A DNA stretch of 57,297 nucleotides, taken from NCBI RefSeq assembly GCF_018785315.1, contig NZ_WQPN01000093.1, positions 1-57,297 on the forward strand. The letters run 5' to 3'. The notes beneath the pieces were generated by a model, which was not told where the DNA came from, ran no database searches, and worked only from the letters and a program-made list of their open reading frames with translations. The translations under genes were made by a program, and so were the position numbers. The stretch comes from Clostridium sp. MCC353. GTDB lineage: Bacteria > Bacillota > Clostridia > Lachnospirales > Lachnospiraceae. Numbering within the stretch: the stretch's first letter is position 1; every line of letters starts with the position of its first letter. Of the stretch, positions 25,659 to 34,337 are shown one piece after another.

Positions 25659-26579
25659 ATGATTGACTTCACCAATCTGTTAAATCTGCAGTGTATGCTG
25701 TTTTTGTTCATGGGTTTGGGATTTGTTGTGACGAAACTCAAGATTCTGACGCCGGAAGGCAGGAAGAGCTTGACGGATCTGATTATCAATGTGATACTGC
25801 CCTGTAATATTATCATTTCATTCTATGTGGAAATGTCTTTTGAACTGCTGGTCTCCACGGGGAAGATTTTCGTGCTGGCTTTCGTGATCCAGATGATGCA
25901 GTTAGGGCTCAGCAAAGTGCTGTATCCCCATATAAAGGGGAAGCGGAAGAAAGTGATGGAGTACGGAACCATCTGTTCCAATGCGGGATATCTGGGAAAT
26001 CCGGTGGTAGAAGGGATTTACGGTCCGGAGGGGCTTTTGTACGCTTCGGTTTACCTGATACCGGCCCGGCTTTTTCTGTGGTCTGCCGGACTGGCCTGCT
26101 TCACATCGGCGGATAAAAAGACGGTGATCAGGAATCTGGCGTCCCATCCCTGCATCATTGCGGTGGAAGTGGGATTTTTGCTGATGCTGTCACAGTTCAC
26201 CCTGCCGGTCATTGTGGAGAAATCCCTTAGGAATGTGGGCGGGTGCACAACGGTGCTTTCCATGATAACGATAGGGGCGGTGGTCGCAGAATCGGATTTA
26301 AAAACCGTGTTCAGCAGGGACAATGCCTACTACTGCTTTGTGCGCTTGTTTCTGGTTCCCGGCCTGGTGCTGGCGGGAGGGCTGCTGCTTCATGTGGACG
26401 CCCTGATATTAGGGATTTCGGTGGTGTTGGCCGGAATGCCGGCGGGAGCGACCACCACGCTTTTGGCGGCTAAATACGATGGAGATGCGGATTTTGCATC
26501 GAAATGTACGGTGCTCAGCACATTGCTTTCCATGGTGACCATCCCGGCATTGTGTATCCTGATCCAGAAGCTGGTATAA
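25659..26579 (+). CDS. AEC family transporter (auxin efflux carrier-like), first copy
   Basis: A 306-residue membrane protein with about ten helices in two inverted halves. Family features are GRKSLTDLIINVILPCNIIISF near the N-terminus and VLAGMPAGATTTLLAAKYDGD near the C-terminus. Bacterial members (MleP/MdcF type) carry malate, malonate or other carboxylates. The start follows AGGAG seven bases away; the upstream ATG lacks a site. It is clearly paralogous to the gene at 27954, and each is neighboured by a LysR gene. Confidence 0.88.
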   Translation: MIDFTNLLNLQCMLFLFMGLGFVVTKLKILTPEGRKSLTDLIINVILPCNIIISFYVEMSFELLVSTGKIFVLAFVIQMMQLGLSKVLYPHIKGKRKKVMEYGTICSNAGYLGNPVVEGIYGPEGLLYASVYLIPARLFLWSAGLACFTSADKKTVIRNLASHPCIIAVEVGFLLMLSQFTLPVIVEKSLRNVGGCTTVLSMITIGAVVAESDLKTVFSRDNAYYCFVRLFLVPGLVLAGGLLLHVDALILGISVVLAGMPAGATTTLLAAKYDGDADFASKCTVLSTLLSMVTIPALCILIQKLV

Positions 26580-26658
26580 GCTGAAATAAAATTACCGCTG
26601 CCCTTTGCGGGAACAGCAGCGTGGTATTAATAATTCTGATTGCGTCATTATTATAATG

Positions 26659-26690
26659 AATTGGTAAAATTCCGTACTCTTTATTATAAT
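26659..26690 (+). promoter_or_regulatory. promoter-like sequence facing the LysR 3' end
   Basis: AATTGGTAAAATT (26659-26671) is identical to 38230-38242 before gudD. At both sites TTGGTA is followed 18 bp later by a -10 box (TATAAT here). Here it points into the 3' end of the LysR gene, so it is an antisense promoter, a relic, or chance. Confidence 0.35.
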
Positions 26691-26706
26691 AAGAAAGAGA
26701 AAACCG

Positions 26707-27609
26707 TTACATATCGTAGTTATTCTGTGAATTGTCGTGAATCAGCTTTAAAATAGTCTGTTCTGCGGAATGAAGGATCATCTGGTTCCGGTAGATAATA
26801 GCCTGATAACGGCGGGCATTGGAGGACAGAGGCAGATAGATAACCGGCAGTTCGTGGTTAATGCATGATTGGGGGACAAATCCCATTCCCATTCCATTTG
26901 CCACCAGTTTTACGGTTAATGGCATACTGTTGATCTCACATACGGTATCAGCGGTGAAGTGGTATTTGGAACAGATTTCGTCAGAGATTTCCCTGAGGGC
27001 GGTTCTCTTCTGGGACAGGATCAGACCGCAGCCGGTGAGGTTACAAAGGGCTTCTTCCCCCGACATATCAGGGGATATCTGGCTGGATTCGGCATAGGAG
27101 GCCGGTACTGCCAGATATACGGCTTCTTCTTTCAGGATTTCCAGATGATTCAGCGGATCGCTGAACTCATGGGTGGAGATCAGGGCGAAATCCAGCAGGC
27201 CTTCATTGAGCTGGGGGATCAGTTTTTCAGTAGAGCCTTCGGAGATATCCAGAAGGATTCCGGGCATTAAGGTGCGGAACCGGGGCAGCACATCGGATAA
27301 GAGGTTCATCCCCCATTGGGAGGAAACACCCAGGGCGATGTGTCTGTTTTTTGAAACTTCCGCGATCCTGGAATAGAGGTTTTCTTTGATTCCGATCACT
27401 TTTTTGGCGGCGTCCACGTATTCCCTGCCCGCATCGGTGAGCACAAGCTCATTCCTGCGGCGGATAAAGAGGGGGACATCCAGTTCATTCTCCAGTTTGG
27501 CCAGGTATTGGCTCAGGTTGGACTGGGAGATAAATAGATTTTTAGCGGCACGTGTGATATTTTTTTCTTTGGCGATCTCTATAATGTATTCCAATTGCTG
27601 GACATTCAT
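26707..27609 (-). CDS. LysR family transcriptional regulator
   Basis: A 300-residue LTTR with the N-terminal winged helix (NITRAAKNLFISQSNLSQYL) and a periplasmic-binding-like effector domain. It diverges from the second AEC permease gene across 344 bp. That gap contains CTTGACC-N9-GGTCAAG at 27870-27892, a candidate binding site. The start was placed at the ATG after CAGGAG rather than five codons upstream. It is one of four similar LysR proteins in the window, so the group likely arose by duplication. Confidence 0.9.
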   Translation of the reverse strand: MNVQQLEYIIEIAKEKNITRAAKNLFISQSNLSQYLAKLENELDVPLFIRRRNELVLTDAGREYVDAAKKVIGIKENLYSRIAEVSKNRHIALGVSSQWGMNLLSDVLPRFRTLMPGILLDISEGSTEKLIPQLNEGLLDFALISTHEFSDPLNHLEILKEEAVYLAVPASYAESSQISPDMSGEEALCNLTGCGLILSQKRTALREISDEICSKYHFTADTVCEINSMPLTVKLVANGMGMGFVPQSCINHELPVIYLPLSSNARRYQAIIYRNQMILHSAEQTILKLIHDNSQNNYDM

Positions 27610-27685
27610 GGCGTCTCCTGTCATACGGTGCGTATTTGATGATAAAGGCTATTCAATGATTATACTAAAATATAATTGGATAGGC

Positions 27686-27771
27686 AATTACTTTTCCTCT
27701 GGCGGAGTGTGTACCCCCTGGTCTGATTAATCCTTTAACCGGACATTTGAACACGCTCCGCCCTTTCTCTG
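27686..27771. repeat. dispersed hairpin element, copy 2
   Basis: The stem GGCGGAGTGTGT/ACACGCTCCGCC has 12 pairs including one G-U. The ends match copy 1 at 25438-25514. It occupies the LysR/AEC intergenic region. Confidence 0.8.
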
Positions 27772-27869
27772 CGGAATTTTAAAAGCCGGAACTTTAAAAT
27801 GGAAAAAACGATTTACTTATAATTTTTAAATGTATATAATAATAAATTGTGATGCAGACGGCTTTTCTC

Positions 27870-27892
27870 CTTGACCGTAAAGGCAGGTCAAG
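27870..27892 (+). promoter_or_regulatory. candidate LysR operator
   Basis: Perfect inverted repeat CTTGACC-N9-GGTCAAG, 62 bp before the second AEC start. It fits an LTTR site but could also be a small leader stem. Confidence 0.5.
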
Positions 27893-27953
27893 AAGTATGG
27901 GATGACTGTTACATTAAATTAGCGTGCAAAAGACAGGTTGGAGGAATTGTTTT

Positions 27954-28862
27954 ATGGATATGGGAAGTTTGCTGAATCTGCAGGGAAAGATGTTTTTGCT
28001 TGTGGCTATAGGGGTAGTGCTCAGAAAGCGGGGAACTCTGCCGGAACAAGGGAAGAATATCCTGACAGACCTGGTTTTAGGAGTGGTGCTCCCATGTAAT
28101 ATTATAAACTCATTCAGGATGGAGTTCAGCCTGGATATCTTGAAACGGTTTATGGTGATCATATTGGTGGCCTGCGGGATTCAGGTGGTGTGCATGATTA
28201 TGGCAAACACCCTTTACAACGGATATCACGGCAAGATGAAAAAGGTGCTTCAATATGCCACCGTCGTATCCAATGCCGGGTTCATGGGCAACCCCATTGC
28301 GGAAGGCGTGTTTGGGGCGGAAGGGCTGATGTTCGCATCGGTGTACCTGATCCCTCAGAGAATTGTGATGTGGTCTGCGGGGCTTTCTTATTTTACGGAG
28401 AGCAGCAGTAAAAAGGCGCTGATAAAAAAGGTGGCAACCCATCCGTGCATTGTGGCGGTCTATCTGGGGCTGATCCTTTTGATCACACAGCTTCCCCTGC
28501 CTGAATTCTTAGGCAGCACGATCAGATCCGTGGGAAACTGTACCACGCCCCTTTCCATGATCCTGATCGGAACCATATTGGCCGAGGTGGATGTGAAGAG
28601 CATATTGAGCAAGACGGTGCTGGCCTATACGGGAATCCGCCTTGTGATCATACCGCTGATCACGTTTATCGGATGCAGGCTGTTTCATGTGGACGGGCTG
28701 ATTACAGGGGTATCCGTCCTGTTAGCCGGAATGCCTGCGGGCAGCAGCACCGCGATTCTGGCGGCCAAATATGACGGGGACTATAAATTTGCAACGAAAT
28801 GCGTGGTGGTGTCCACTGTCTTGTCATTGATTACGATCCCGCTCTGGTGTCTGGTATTGTAA
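27954..28862 (+). CDS. AEC family transporter, second copy
   Basis: A 302-residue paralogue of the permease at 25659 with the same helices and motifs (LTDLVLGVVLPCNIINSF; VLLAGMPAGSSTAILAAKYDGD). A carboxylate or hydroxy-acid uniporter or antiporter is the family expectation. The ATG after TTGGAGGAATTG is used; a start ten codons upstream has no site. It ends 8 bp from the stop of the convergent LysR gene, leaving no room for a separate terminator. Confidence 0.88.
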   Translation: MDMGSLLNLQGKMFLLVAIGVVLRKRGTLPEQGKNILTDLVLGVVLPCNIINSFRMEFSLDILKRFMVIILVACGIQVVCMIMANTLYNGYHGKMKKVLQYATVVSNAGFMGNPIAEGVFGAEGLMFASVYLIPQRIVMWSAGLSYFTESSSKKALIKKVATHPCIVAVYLGLILLITQLPLPEFLGSTIRSVGNCTTPLSMILIGTILAEVDVKSILSKTVLAYTGIRLVIIPLITFIGCRLFHVDGLITGVSVLLAGMPAGSSTAILAAKYDGDYKFATKCVVVSTVLSLITIPLWCLVL

Positions 28863-28869
28863 AACATGT

Positions 28870-29790
28870 TCAATTTGTGTATTCATCATGACAGGAATAA
28901 TAGTTTTGTACCAGTTCAATTAAAGTGCGTTCGGCGTCTGACAGCGCATAGTGGTTAGGATATGCGGCGGCGAGATACCAGTGTGGAGACGTTGATAAGG
29001 GGAAATAATAATTCCCCGTGTTGGAAGTCCGGAATCCGGCCGGGACAAAAGCGGTTCCCATGCCGCTTTCTATTACGTTCAGAAGCGTGAGGGTGTTGCT
29101 GATTTCATATATGCTGCTGGAATCCAAAGGATAGGACTTGAGGATAGAATCCTCCACCTGCCTTTTAACCGTGTTTTTGGGTGACAGAACTATTTGGGCG
29201 TCCTTCAGCGGGAGAAGATCTTCCGGCGTGAGGGGATGTCCGGCGGATAAAAATGTTTCGGCCAGGGGATTCTTCTTGGAAATGGTAAGATAAAATTCCT
29301 CCTGTTTAACGGTCACATACTGCAGGGCTGATGACTTAGGAACCATGGACGCTATAATGGCAATGTTGAGTTCTGAGTTCAGAAGCTTTTCGATCAGATC
29401 GGCTGTTTTGGCCTCTGTGATTGCCAGTTCGATTTTTGGATGGATTTTCTTAAATTCCGGAAATACGGAAGAAAACATGGCGCTTCCGGCAACGGTCATA
29501 AAACCGATGGAAATGCATCCCGCATTTCCTGCAATAATTTCATTAAACTGCTGATAGAGATCCTCTTTTAAGAGGATTATTTTTTTTGCTGTTTTGATGT
29601 ACAGGGAACCGGCGTAAGTCGGTTTTAATTCTGTCCGATTTCTCTGAAACAACTGCAGGCCGATCTCATTTTCTAAATTGGATAAGAAAAGGCTGAGGGT
29701 AGGCTGGGAAATGTATAATTTCTGCGCGGCCTTTGAAATCGTCTTGTATTCGGCAATCGCCAGCACATATTCCAGGTATCTTGTATCCAT
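28870..29790 (-). CDS. LysR family transcriptional regulator
   Basis: A 306-residue LTTR (winged helix KTISKAAQKLYISQPTLSLFL; effector domain from about 90). It is divergent from the cupin/RraA/TTT operon, making that operon its likely target. A 17-bp palindrome with LTTR character sits in the shared region at 29837-29853. Ribosome binding site CAGGAGGA. Confidence 0.92.
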   Translation of the reverse strand: MDTRYLEYVLAIAEYKTISKAAQKLYISQPTLSLFLSNLENEIGLQLFQRNRTELKPTYAGSLYIKTAKKIILLKEDLYQQFNEIIAGNAGCISIGFMTVAGSAMFSSVFPEFKKIHPKIELAITEAKTADLIEKLLNSELNIAIIASMVPKSSALQYVTVKQEEFYLTISKKNPLAETFLSAGHPLTPEDLLPLKDAQIVLSPKNTVKRQVEDSILKSYPLDSSSIYEISNTLTLLNVIESGMGTAFVPAGFRTSNTGNYYFPLSTSPHWYLAAAYPNHYALSDAERTLIELVQNYYSCHDEYTN

Positions 29791-29836
29791 GAATTCCTCC
29801 TGATGTTATGAAAGATTAAAAAGTGTCTGTAATTTA

Positions 29837-29853
29837 TATAGTTTTTAACTATA
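29837..29853. promoter_or_regulatory. candidate LysR operator before the cupin operon
   Basis: TATAGTT-TTT-AACTATA, perfect dyad, about 50 bp upstream of the LysR start. A related CTATAATATACTATA segment follows near 29891-29906. This resembles the T-N11-A form of LTTR sites. Confidence 0.6.
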
Positions 29854-30016
29854 TTGTACATTGTTTATGGGTATTTGTAAGGGATTGTTATCTATAATAT
29901 ACTATATTTACAGAGAGAATCAATACTTTTTGTGTCGAGTGAGGCATTTTGGAACAGGGCCCGGTTTCATGCTCCGCTTTTGAAATTATGATTACTAACA
30001 ATAGGAGGAGACATTT

Positions 30017-30364
30017 ATGGTAAAGCGAAGTGAAGAAATCAAGACAGAAGAGCTGGAGGGTTTTAAGGGAGGAAAAGGGAAGGTATATCTGACTAAATTT
30101 ATTACGGCAGAGGATATTGATGGTAAAGGCCGGTTTTGGGCATACTGCAGGCTGCCCAAGGGGTGTTCGCTGGGATATCACAAACATACCGGCGAATTTG
30201 AGACCTACTATTTTTTAAAAGGCACAGGCAGGGCCAGCGACAATGGAAATGAGGTCATTGTAACCACTGGCGATACGCTGGTATGCAGGGACGGATGCTC
30301 CCATTTGCTGGAAAACATTGGAAGTTGTGATCTGGAATATATTGCCGTAATATTGAACTCATAA
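30017..30364 (+). CDS. single-domain cupin protein
   Basis: A 115-residue cupin. The first motif is GYHKHTGEFETYYFLKGTG (His55, His57 and Glu60 or Glu62) and the second motif contributes His96. Such proteins bind a metal and act as isomerases, epimerases or sensors. It is the first gene of the operon, 11 bp before the RraA-like gene. With hydroxy-acid enzymes downstream it may handle a sugar-acid intermediate, but no activity can be assigned. Ribosome binding site AGGAGGAG. Confidence 0.85.
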   Translation: MVKRSEEIKTEELEGFKGGKGKVYLTKFITAEDIDGKGRFWAYCRLPKGCSLGYHKHTGEFETYYFLKGTGRASDNGNEVIVTTGDTLVCRDGCSHLLENIGSCDLEYIAVILNS

Positions 30365-30375
30365 AGGAGGAAAAA

Positions 30376-31107
30376 ATGAATCGATTAACGAAATCACAAA
30401 TTGAGGAGCTGAGGTGTTTTGACGCGCCGACGATCTGCAATGCCATTGAATTTTTCGGATTGACTCCATGGACGGAGGGGTACATACTTCCGGGGCTGGA
30501 ACAGAGGACAGGAGGCAAAAAGACTATGATAGGCTACGCGGCGACTGGGAAAATTCTGTCTACAAAGCCGTCTGACGATCCGGAAATTTTCATGAATTAT
30601 CTGCAGTACATAAGGGATTCGGACGACCCCACCGTGGTGGTGATCCAGGATATGGATGAAAAGCCCGTTGCAACCTTCTGGGGAGATGTGAATGCGTCCA
30701 CGCACATGTCTTTAGGGGCGGTGGGCCTGGTTACCAATGGAGCGGTCAGGGATCTGAAAGAGGTGGATGAGCTGGGATTTTATTTCTTCGCATCATGTTT
30801 GTCTGTTTCACACGGATATGCGCACATTGAGGAATATAATTGTCCGGTAACTATTTTCGGCATGGAGATTCTGCCCGGCGACCTGATCTGCGGGGACTGT
30901 CACGGCGTTGTAAAAATCCCCCATGAAATTGCGCCCAAATTGGCTGAGGCATGCAGAAAGGTTGCGGCGGCGGAAGCCTATATCATTCAGCCCTGTAAAG
31001 ATGCCGTACACCAGGGCAGGAAAGTTTCTATGGGTGAAATCAAAGAGTGGCGGGGCATGGTGAACGCCAAGCGCAGGGAAGCGGAAAGAGAGTACAGCGG
31101 AAGATGA
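30376..31107 (+). CDS. RraA-like (HMG/CHA aldolase family) protein
   Basis: A 243-residue protein of the RraA/class II pyruvate aldolase family. The active-site signature NGAVRDLKEV carries Arg125 and Asp126, equivalent to the Arg-Asp pair of HMG aldolases, preceded by GDVNASTHMSLGAVG. Family enzymes cleave 4-hydroxy-2-oxo acids to pyruvate with a divalent metal, or decarboxylate oxaloacetate. In this operon it could split the 2-keto-3-deoxy acid formed by the dehydratase at 35673. Ribosome binding site AAAGGAGG. Confidence 0.85.
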   Translation: MNRLTKSQIEELRCFDAPTICNAIEFFGLTPWTEGYILPGLEQRTGGKKTMIGYAATGKILSTKPSDDPEIFMNYLQYIRDSDDPTVVVIQDMDEKPVATFWGDVNASTHMSLGAVGLVTNGAVRDLKEVDELGFYFFASCLSVSHGYAHIEEYNCPVTIFGMEILPGDLICGDCHGVVKIPHEIAPKLAEACRKVAAAEAYIIQPCKDAVHQGRKVSMGEIKEWRGMVNAKRREAEREYSGR

Positions 31108-31172
31108 AAACTGCCTGAACCGTCAGGTGCTAAGAAGTGTACCGGGGAAAACGGTACGGATAGGAGAAAAGT

Positions 31173-32228
31173 ATGAGAAAAATGGTTAAAGTTTTAACGG
31201 TTATTATATCTGTAATAATGGTTTTGGCAAACGTTGCAGGATGTTCACAGAAGGGAAATGAAGCTGCCTCAACCGCTCCGAAAGGAAATGAAGCAGAGAC
31301 CTCAGCACAGGGAAAAGAGACCGGAGAATCCCCGAAAGCGGAGAGCGGGGAACAGGATATTGACTGGCCCACGAAAACAATCGAAATTGTAGTTCCGGGA
31401 GGGGCCGGAGGGGATACGGATCTGTGCACCCGCATGCTGGCCGAAAAACTGCAGGACGAGCTTGGACAGCCGATCATCATCACCAATATAGGGGGAAGCG
31501 GAGGCAGCATCGGGGCCAGGGAAGTGGTACAGGCGGACCCCAACGGATATAAGCTTCTCATGTTCCATCCAGGTCTGCTTTTGACGGAGATTTCCGGCGT
31601 CGCTGATTTCGGATTTAAGGATTTTGACATGGCAGCCAATGTATTTATGGATGAAACCCTGGTATGGGTGACCAACAAGGCGTCTGAATTCAATGATATG
31701 AAAGAACTTGTGGAATATGCCAAGGCCAACAAAGTCCAGTATGCCACGGATTTCGGCGGACATACCCATGCGGTGGCCTTGATGGTACAGGACGCGGCAG
31801 GCGTGGAGTTCAATATCATTGACGCAGGCGGATCGTCAGACCGGGTGGCGGCCCTTTTAGGAAACCAGATTGACTTGATTGCAACATCCTATGGAATGAT
31901 AAAGGATTATGTGGAAAGCGGAGACTTTAAAGTCCTTGGCGTTGCCGCGGATGAGAGAAGCGAGGTTTGTCCAGATGTCCCCACATTTAAAGAACAGGGA
32001 ATCGATGTGACGGCGCCTAAAAATTACTTTTTATCCTGGCCCAAAGGGATTGACCCGGCAATTCAGAAAAAATTTGCCGCAGCGGTGGAAAAAGCCTGCA
32101 GTGATCCGGAACTTCAGAACGAGATTCTGGAAACAATGTGCATAGAAACGTATTATATGGGGCCTGAGGATTTATATGCGTATCTGGAAGAGATGTTTAA
32201 CCAGTATGAGCCTTTGCTGAAGAAGTAA
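31173..32228 (+). CDS. tripartite tricarboxylate transporter substrate-binding lipoprotein (TctC/Bug)
   Basis: A 351-residue protein with lipobox NVAGC (Cys24), an acidic linker, and the Bug fold from about residue 66 (IEIVVPGGAGGDTDLCTRML; IITNIGGSGGSIGAREV). These motifs line the carboxylate-binding pocket. It feeds the TctB/TctA pair that follows. A gut Firmicute TTT next to aldarate dehydratases most likely carries a sugar diacid or related carboxylate. Confidence 0.92.
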   Translation: MRKMVKVLTVIISVIMVLANVAGCSQKGNEAASTAPKGNEAETSAQGKETGESPKAESGEQDIDWPTKTIEIVVPGGAGGDTDLCTRMLAEKLQDELGQPIIITNIGGSGGSIGAREVVQADPNGYKLLMFHPGLLLTEISGVADFGFKDFDMAANVFMDETLVWVTNKASEFNDMKELVEYAKANKVQYATDFGGHTHAVALMVQDAAGVEFNIIDAGGSSDRVAALLGNQIDLIATSYGMIKDYVESGDFKVLGVAADERSEVCPDVPTFKEQGIDVTAPKNYFLSWPKGIDPAIQKKFAAAVEKACSDPELQNEILETMCIETYYMGPEDLYAYLEEMFNQYEPLLKK

Positions 32229-32252
32229 GAAGGCCGTAGAGGAGGAAAATAG

Positions 32253-32732
32253 ATGCTGCAAAAATACAGAGATGTTTTTGCCGGCAGTCTGCTCATGATT
32301 TTCAGCGTCATTTTATTCATATCCGCTTTATCCATTAAAAGCGCGGTGAGCATGAGCGTGGGGCCGGATTTTATGCCCAAACTGGCATCGGTACTGCTGT
32401 TTGTTTTGGGAGCGGCGATTGCGGTACAGGGATATTTGGAAGTTAAGAAGAATGCTGCCATGGAGGCAGAACGGGAAGTGGATGATTCAAAGGGTAAAAC
32501 AGAGGCCATGAAGACCATGTTATTAATGGCTGCTTATGCTGTGTTAATCCAGCCGGCCGGTTTTTGGATCTGTACGGTACTTTATGTTTTCCTTCAGATG
32601 ATGCTGCTGGCTCCGGCAGGGAAGCGCAGGCCTGTGATGTTTGCTGCCATTGCGGTGATATCGGCATCGGTCATCTATCTGTCATTTACGAAAGGTTTTC
32701 ATCTCATGCTGCCGTCCGGCATCCTGGGATAA
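32253..32732 (+). CDS. TctB family small permease subunit
   Basis: A 159-residue protein with four predicted membrane helices (about 10-30, 40-62, 90-108, 115-155) and the SVGPDFMPKL motif shared with the paralogue at 39836 (EIGPDFMPLC). It is the small membrane component of the TTT transporter. It starts 25 bp after the binding-protein gene, with AGAGGAGG as its ribosome binding site. Confidence 0.9.
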   Translation: MLQKYRDVFAGSLLMIFSVILFISALSIKSAVSMSVGPDFMPKLASVLLFVLGAAIAVQGYLEVKKNAAMEAEREVDDSKGKTEAMKTMLLMAAYAVLIQPAGFWICTVLYVFLQMMLLAPAGKRRPVMFAAIAVISASVIYLSFTKGFHLMLPSGILG

Positions 32733-32751
32733 GGCATAGAGGCAGAAGGCT

Positions 32752-32783
32752 GGGGAAAAGCGCTTGTAACAGCGCTTTTCCCC
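32752..32783 (+). other. intercistronic hairpin between tctB and tctA
   Basis: GGGGAAAAGCGC and its perfect complement (12 bp) around an 8-nt loop, with no T-run. It sits between the two permease genes and ends 27 bp before the tctA start, so it may stabilise the upstream RNA or reduce read-through. Confidence 0.75.
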
Positions 32784-32810
32784 GGCACAGTGAAAGGAAA
32801 GGGGATATCT

Positions 32811-34322
32811 ATGAACGTTTTTGAAATGTTGTCGGCCGGTTTTCTGCTGATTTTTACGGCCAAAACAGTTCTGCTTATTATAGCGGGAGTCATATTGGGG
32901 ATAGTATTCGGCGCCATACCGGGACTCAGCGCGACAATGGCCGTGGCTTTATGCCTGCCCATATCTTTTGGCATGCAGCCGATTGAAGGAATCAGCCTTT
33001 TGATCGGCTTGTATGTAGGCGGGATTTCCGGCGGCTTAATCAGCGCCATTCTGCTGAAAATACCCGGGACGCCGGCGTCGGTTGCCACCACGTTTGACGG
33101 TCATCCCATGGCGATGAAAGGGCAGGCTTACAGAGCCATTAATGTGGCGATTCTGTATTCCTTTTTAGGAACTTTAATCGGAGTAGCGGCGCTGATCTGC
33201 ATCGCGCCTCCATTGGCCGGACTGGCGCTGAAGTTCGGCGCATATGAGTATTTTGCGGTCAGCATTTTTTCCCTGACCCTGATTTCCAGCCTGGTGAGCG
33301 GGTCTGTAACAAAAGGTCTGGCCAGCGCCGTAATAGGCCTGATTTTTTCCATGGTGGGAGCGGCGCCCATCGACGCCTTTCCGAGATTTACATTTGGAAG
33401 TCCGTCCCTTCACGGGGGATTTCAGATACTGACGCTGTTAATTGGAATGTTTGCAGTTTCTGAAATTATCAGCGTGGCTTATCATGGTCTGGACGGTGAT
33501 AATGGTACGGTATTTACATATAAGCCGGAAAAGGGATTCGGGATCACCTGGATGGAGTTTACGGGGCAGATTGTCAATATGATCAGGAGCGCGGCCATTG
33601 GGCTGGGAATCGGGATTCTGCCGGGAATCGGCGGCGGGACTTCCAATCTGCTGTCTTATATCGCCGCTAAAAAGAGCTCAAAAGATCCGGACAAGTTCGG
33701 AACGGGATGCATTGACGGGATCATTGCGTCGGAATGCGCCAATAACGCCGGTATCGGAGGGGCCCTGATCACTCTGCTGTCACTGGGGATACCGGGAGAT
33801 ACTACCACAGCGATGCTGTTAGGCGGGCTGATCATCCACGGAATGACGCCCGGGCCGCTGCTTTTCCAGAAAAACGGCAGCATGGTTTATGGAATCTTTA
33901 TCGCGCTGCTGATCGCCAGCTTTATCATGCTTGTGACGGAACATATGGGAATGAAGATATTCATAAAACTGCTGGATATTCCGAGGCATATTCTGCTGCC
34001 CATCATTATGGCTCTTTGTGTCGTAGGTGCTTTCGGAAACAATAACAGGGTCTTTGACATCGGATGCATTGTGTTTTTCGGCGTTGTCAGCTTTATTTTA
34101 AGCAGTTTGAAATTCCAGCTCACCCCCATGATGCTGGGGTTCATACTGGGCGGAAATATGGAGCAGTATTTGAGGCGGGGGCTGATGCAGAGCGAAGGGA
34201 GTTTGGTACCTTTCTTTACAAGGCCGATTTCAGCGCTGTTTTTAGGGCTTACGGCTGTCTCTCTGCTGGCTGCGGTAGTTAAAGGGATACGCGGCGCAAA
34301 GCGGTCTAAAATCACACAATAA
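32811..34322 (+). CDS. TctA family large permease subunit
   Basis: A 503-residue permease with about twelve helices. TctA signatures include GAIPGLSATMAVALCLP near the N-terminus, SLLIGLYVGGISGGLISAILL cut short here, and GIGILPGIGGGTSN in the middle. The start follows AAAGGGG; the GTG seven codons upstream is less likely. It shares order C-B-A with the preceding two genes, whereas the second TTT system at 39836-42990 runs B-A-C. Confidence 0.92.
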   Translation: MNVFEMLSAGFLLIFTAKTVLLIIAGVILGIVFGAIPGLSATMAVALCLPISFGMQPIEGISLLIGLYVGGISGGLISAILLKIPGTPASVATTFDGHPMAMKGQAYRAINVAILYSFLGTLIGVAALICIAPPLAGLALKFGAYEYFAVSIFSLTLISSLVSGSVTKGLASAVIGLIFSMVGAAPIDAFPRFTFGSPSLHGGFQILTLLIGMFAVSEIISVAYHGLDGDNGTVFTYKPEKGFGITWMEFTGQIVNMIRSAAIGLGIGILPGIGGGTSNLLSYIAAKKSSKDPDKFGTGCIDGIIASECANNAGIGGALITLLSLGIPGDTTTAMLLGGLIIHGMTPGPLLFQKNGSMVYGIFIALLIASFIMLVTEHMGMKIFIKLLDIPRHILLPIIMALCVVGAFGNNNRVFDIGCIVFFGVVSFILSSLKFQLTPMMLGFILGGNMEQYLRRGLMQSEGSLVPFFTRPISALFLGLTAVSLLAAVVKGIRGAKRSKITQ

Positions 34323-34337
34323 CGGGAGGGTTCTAAG

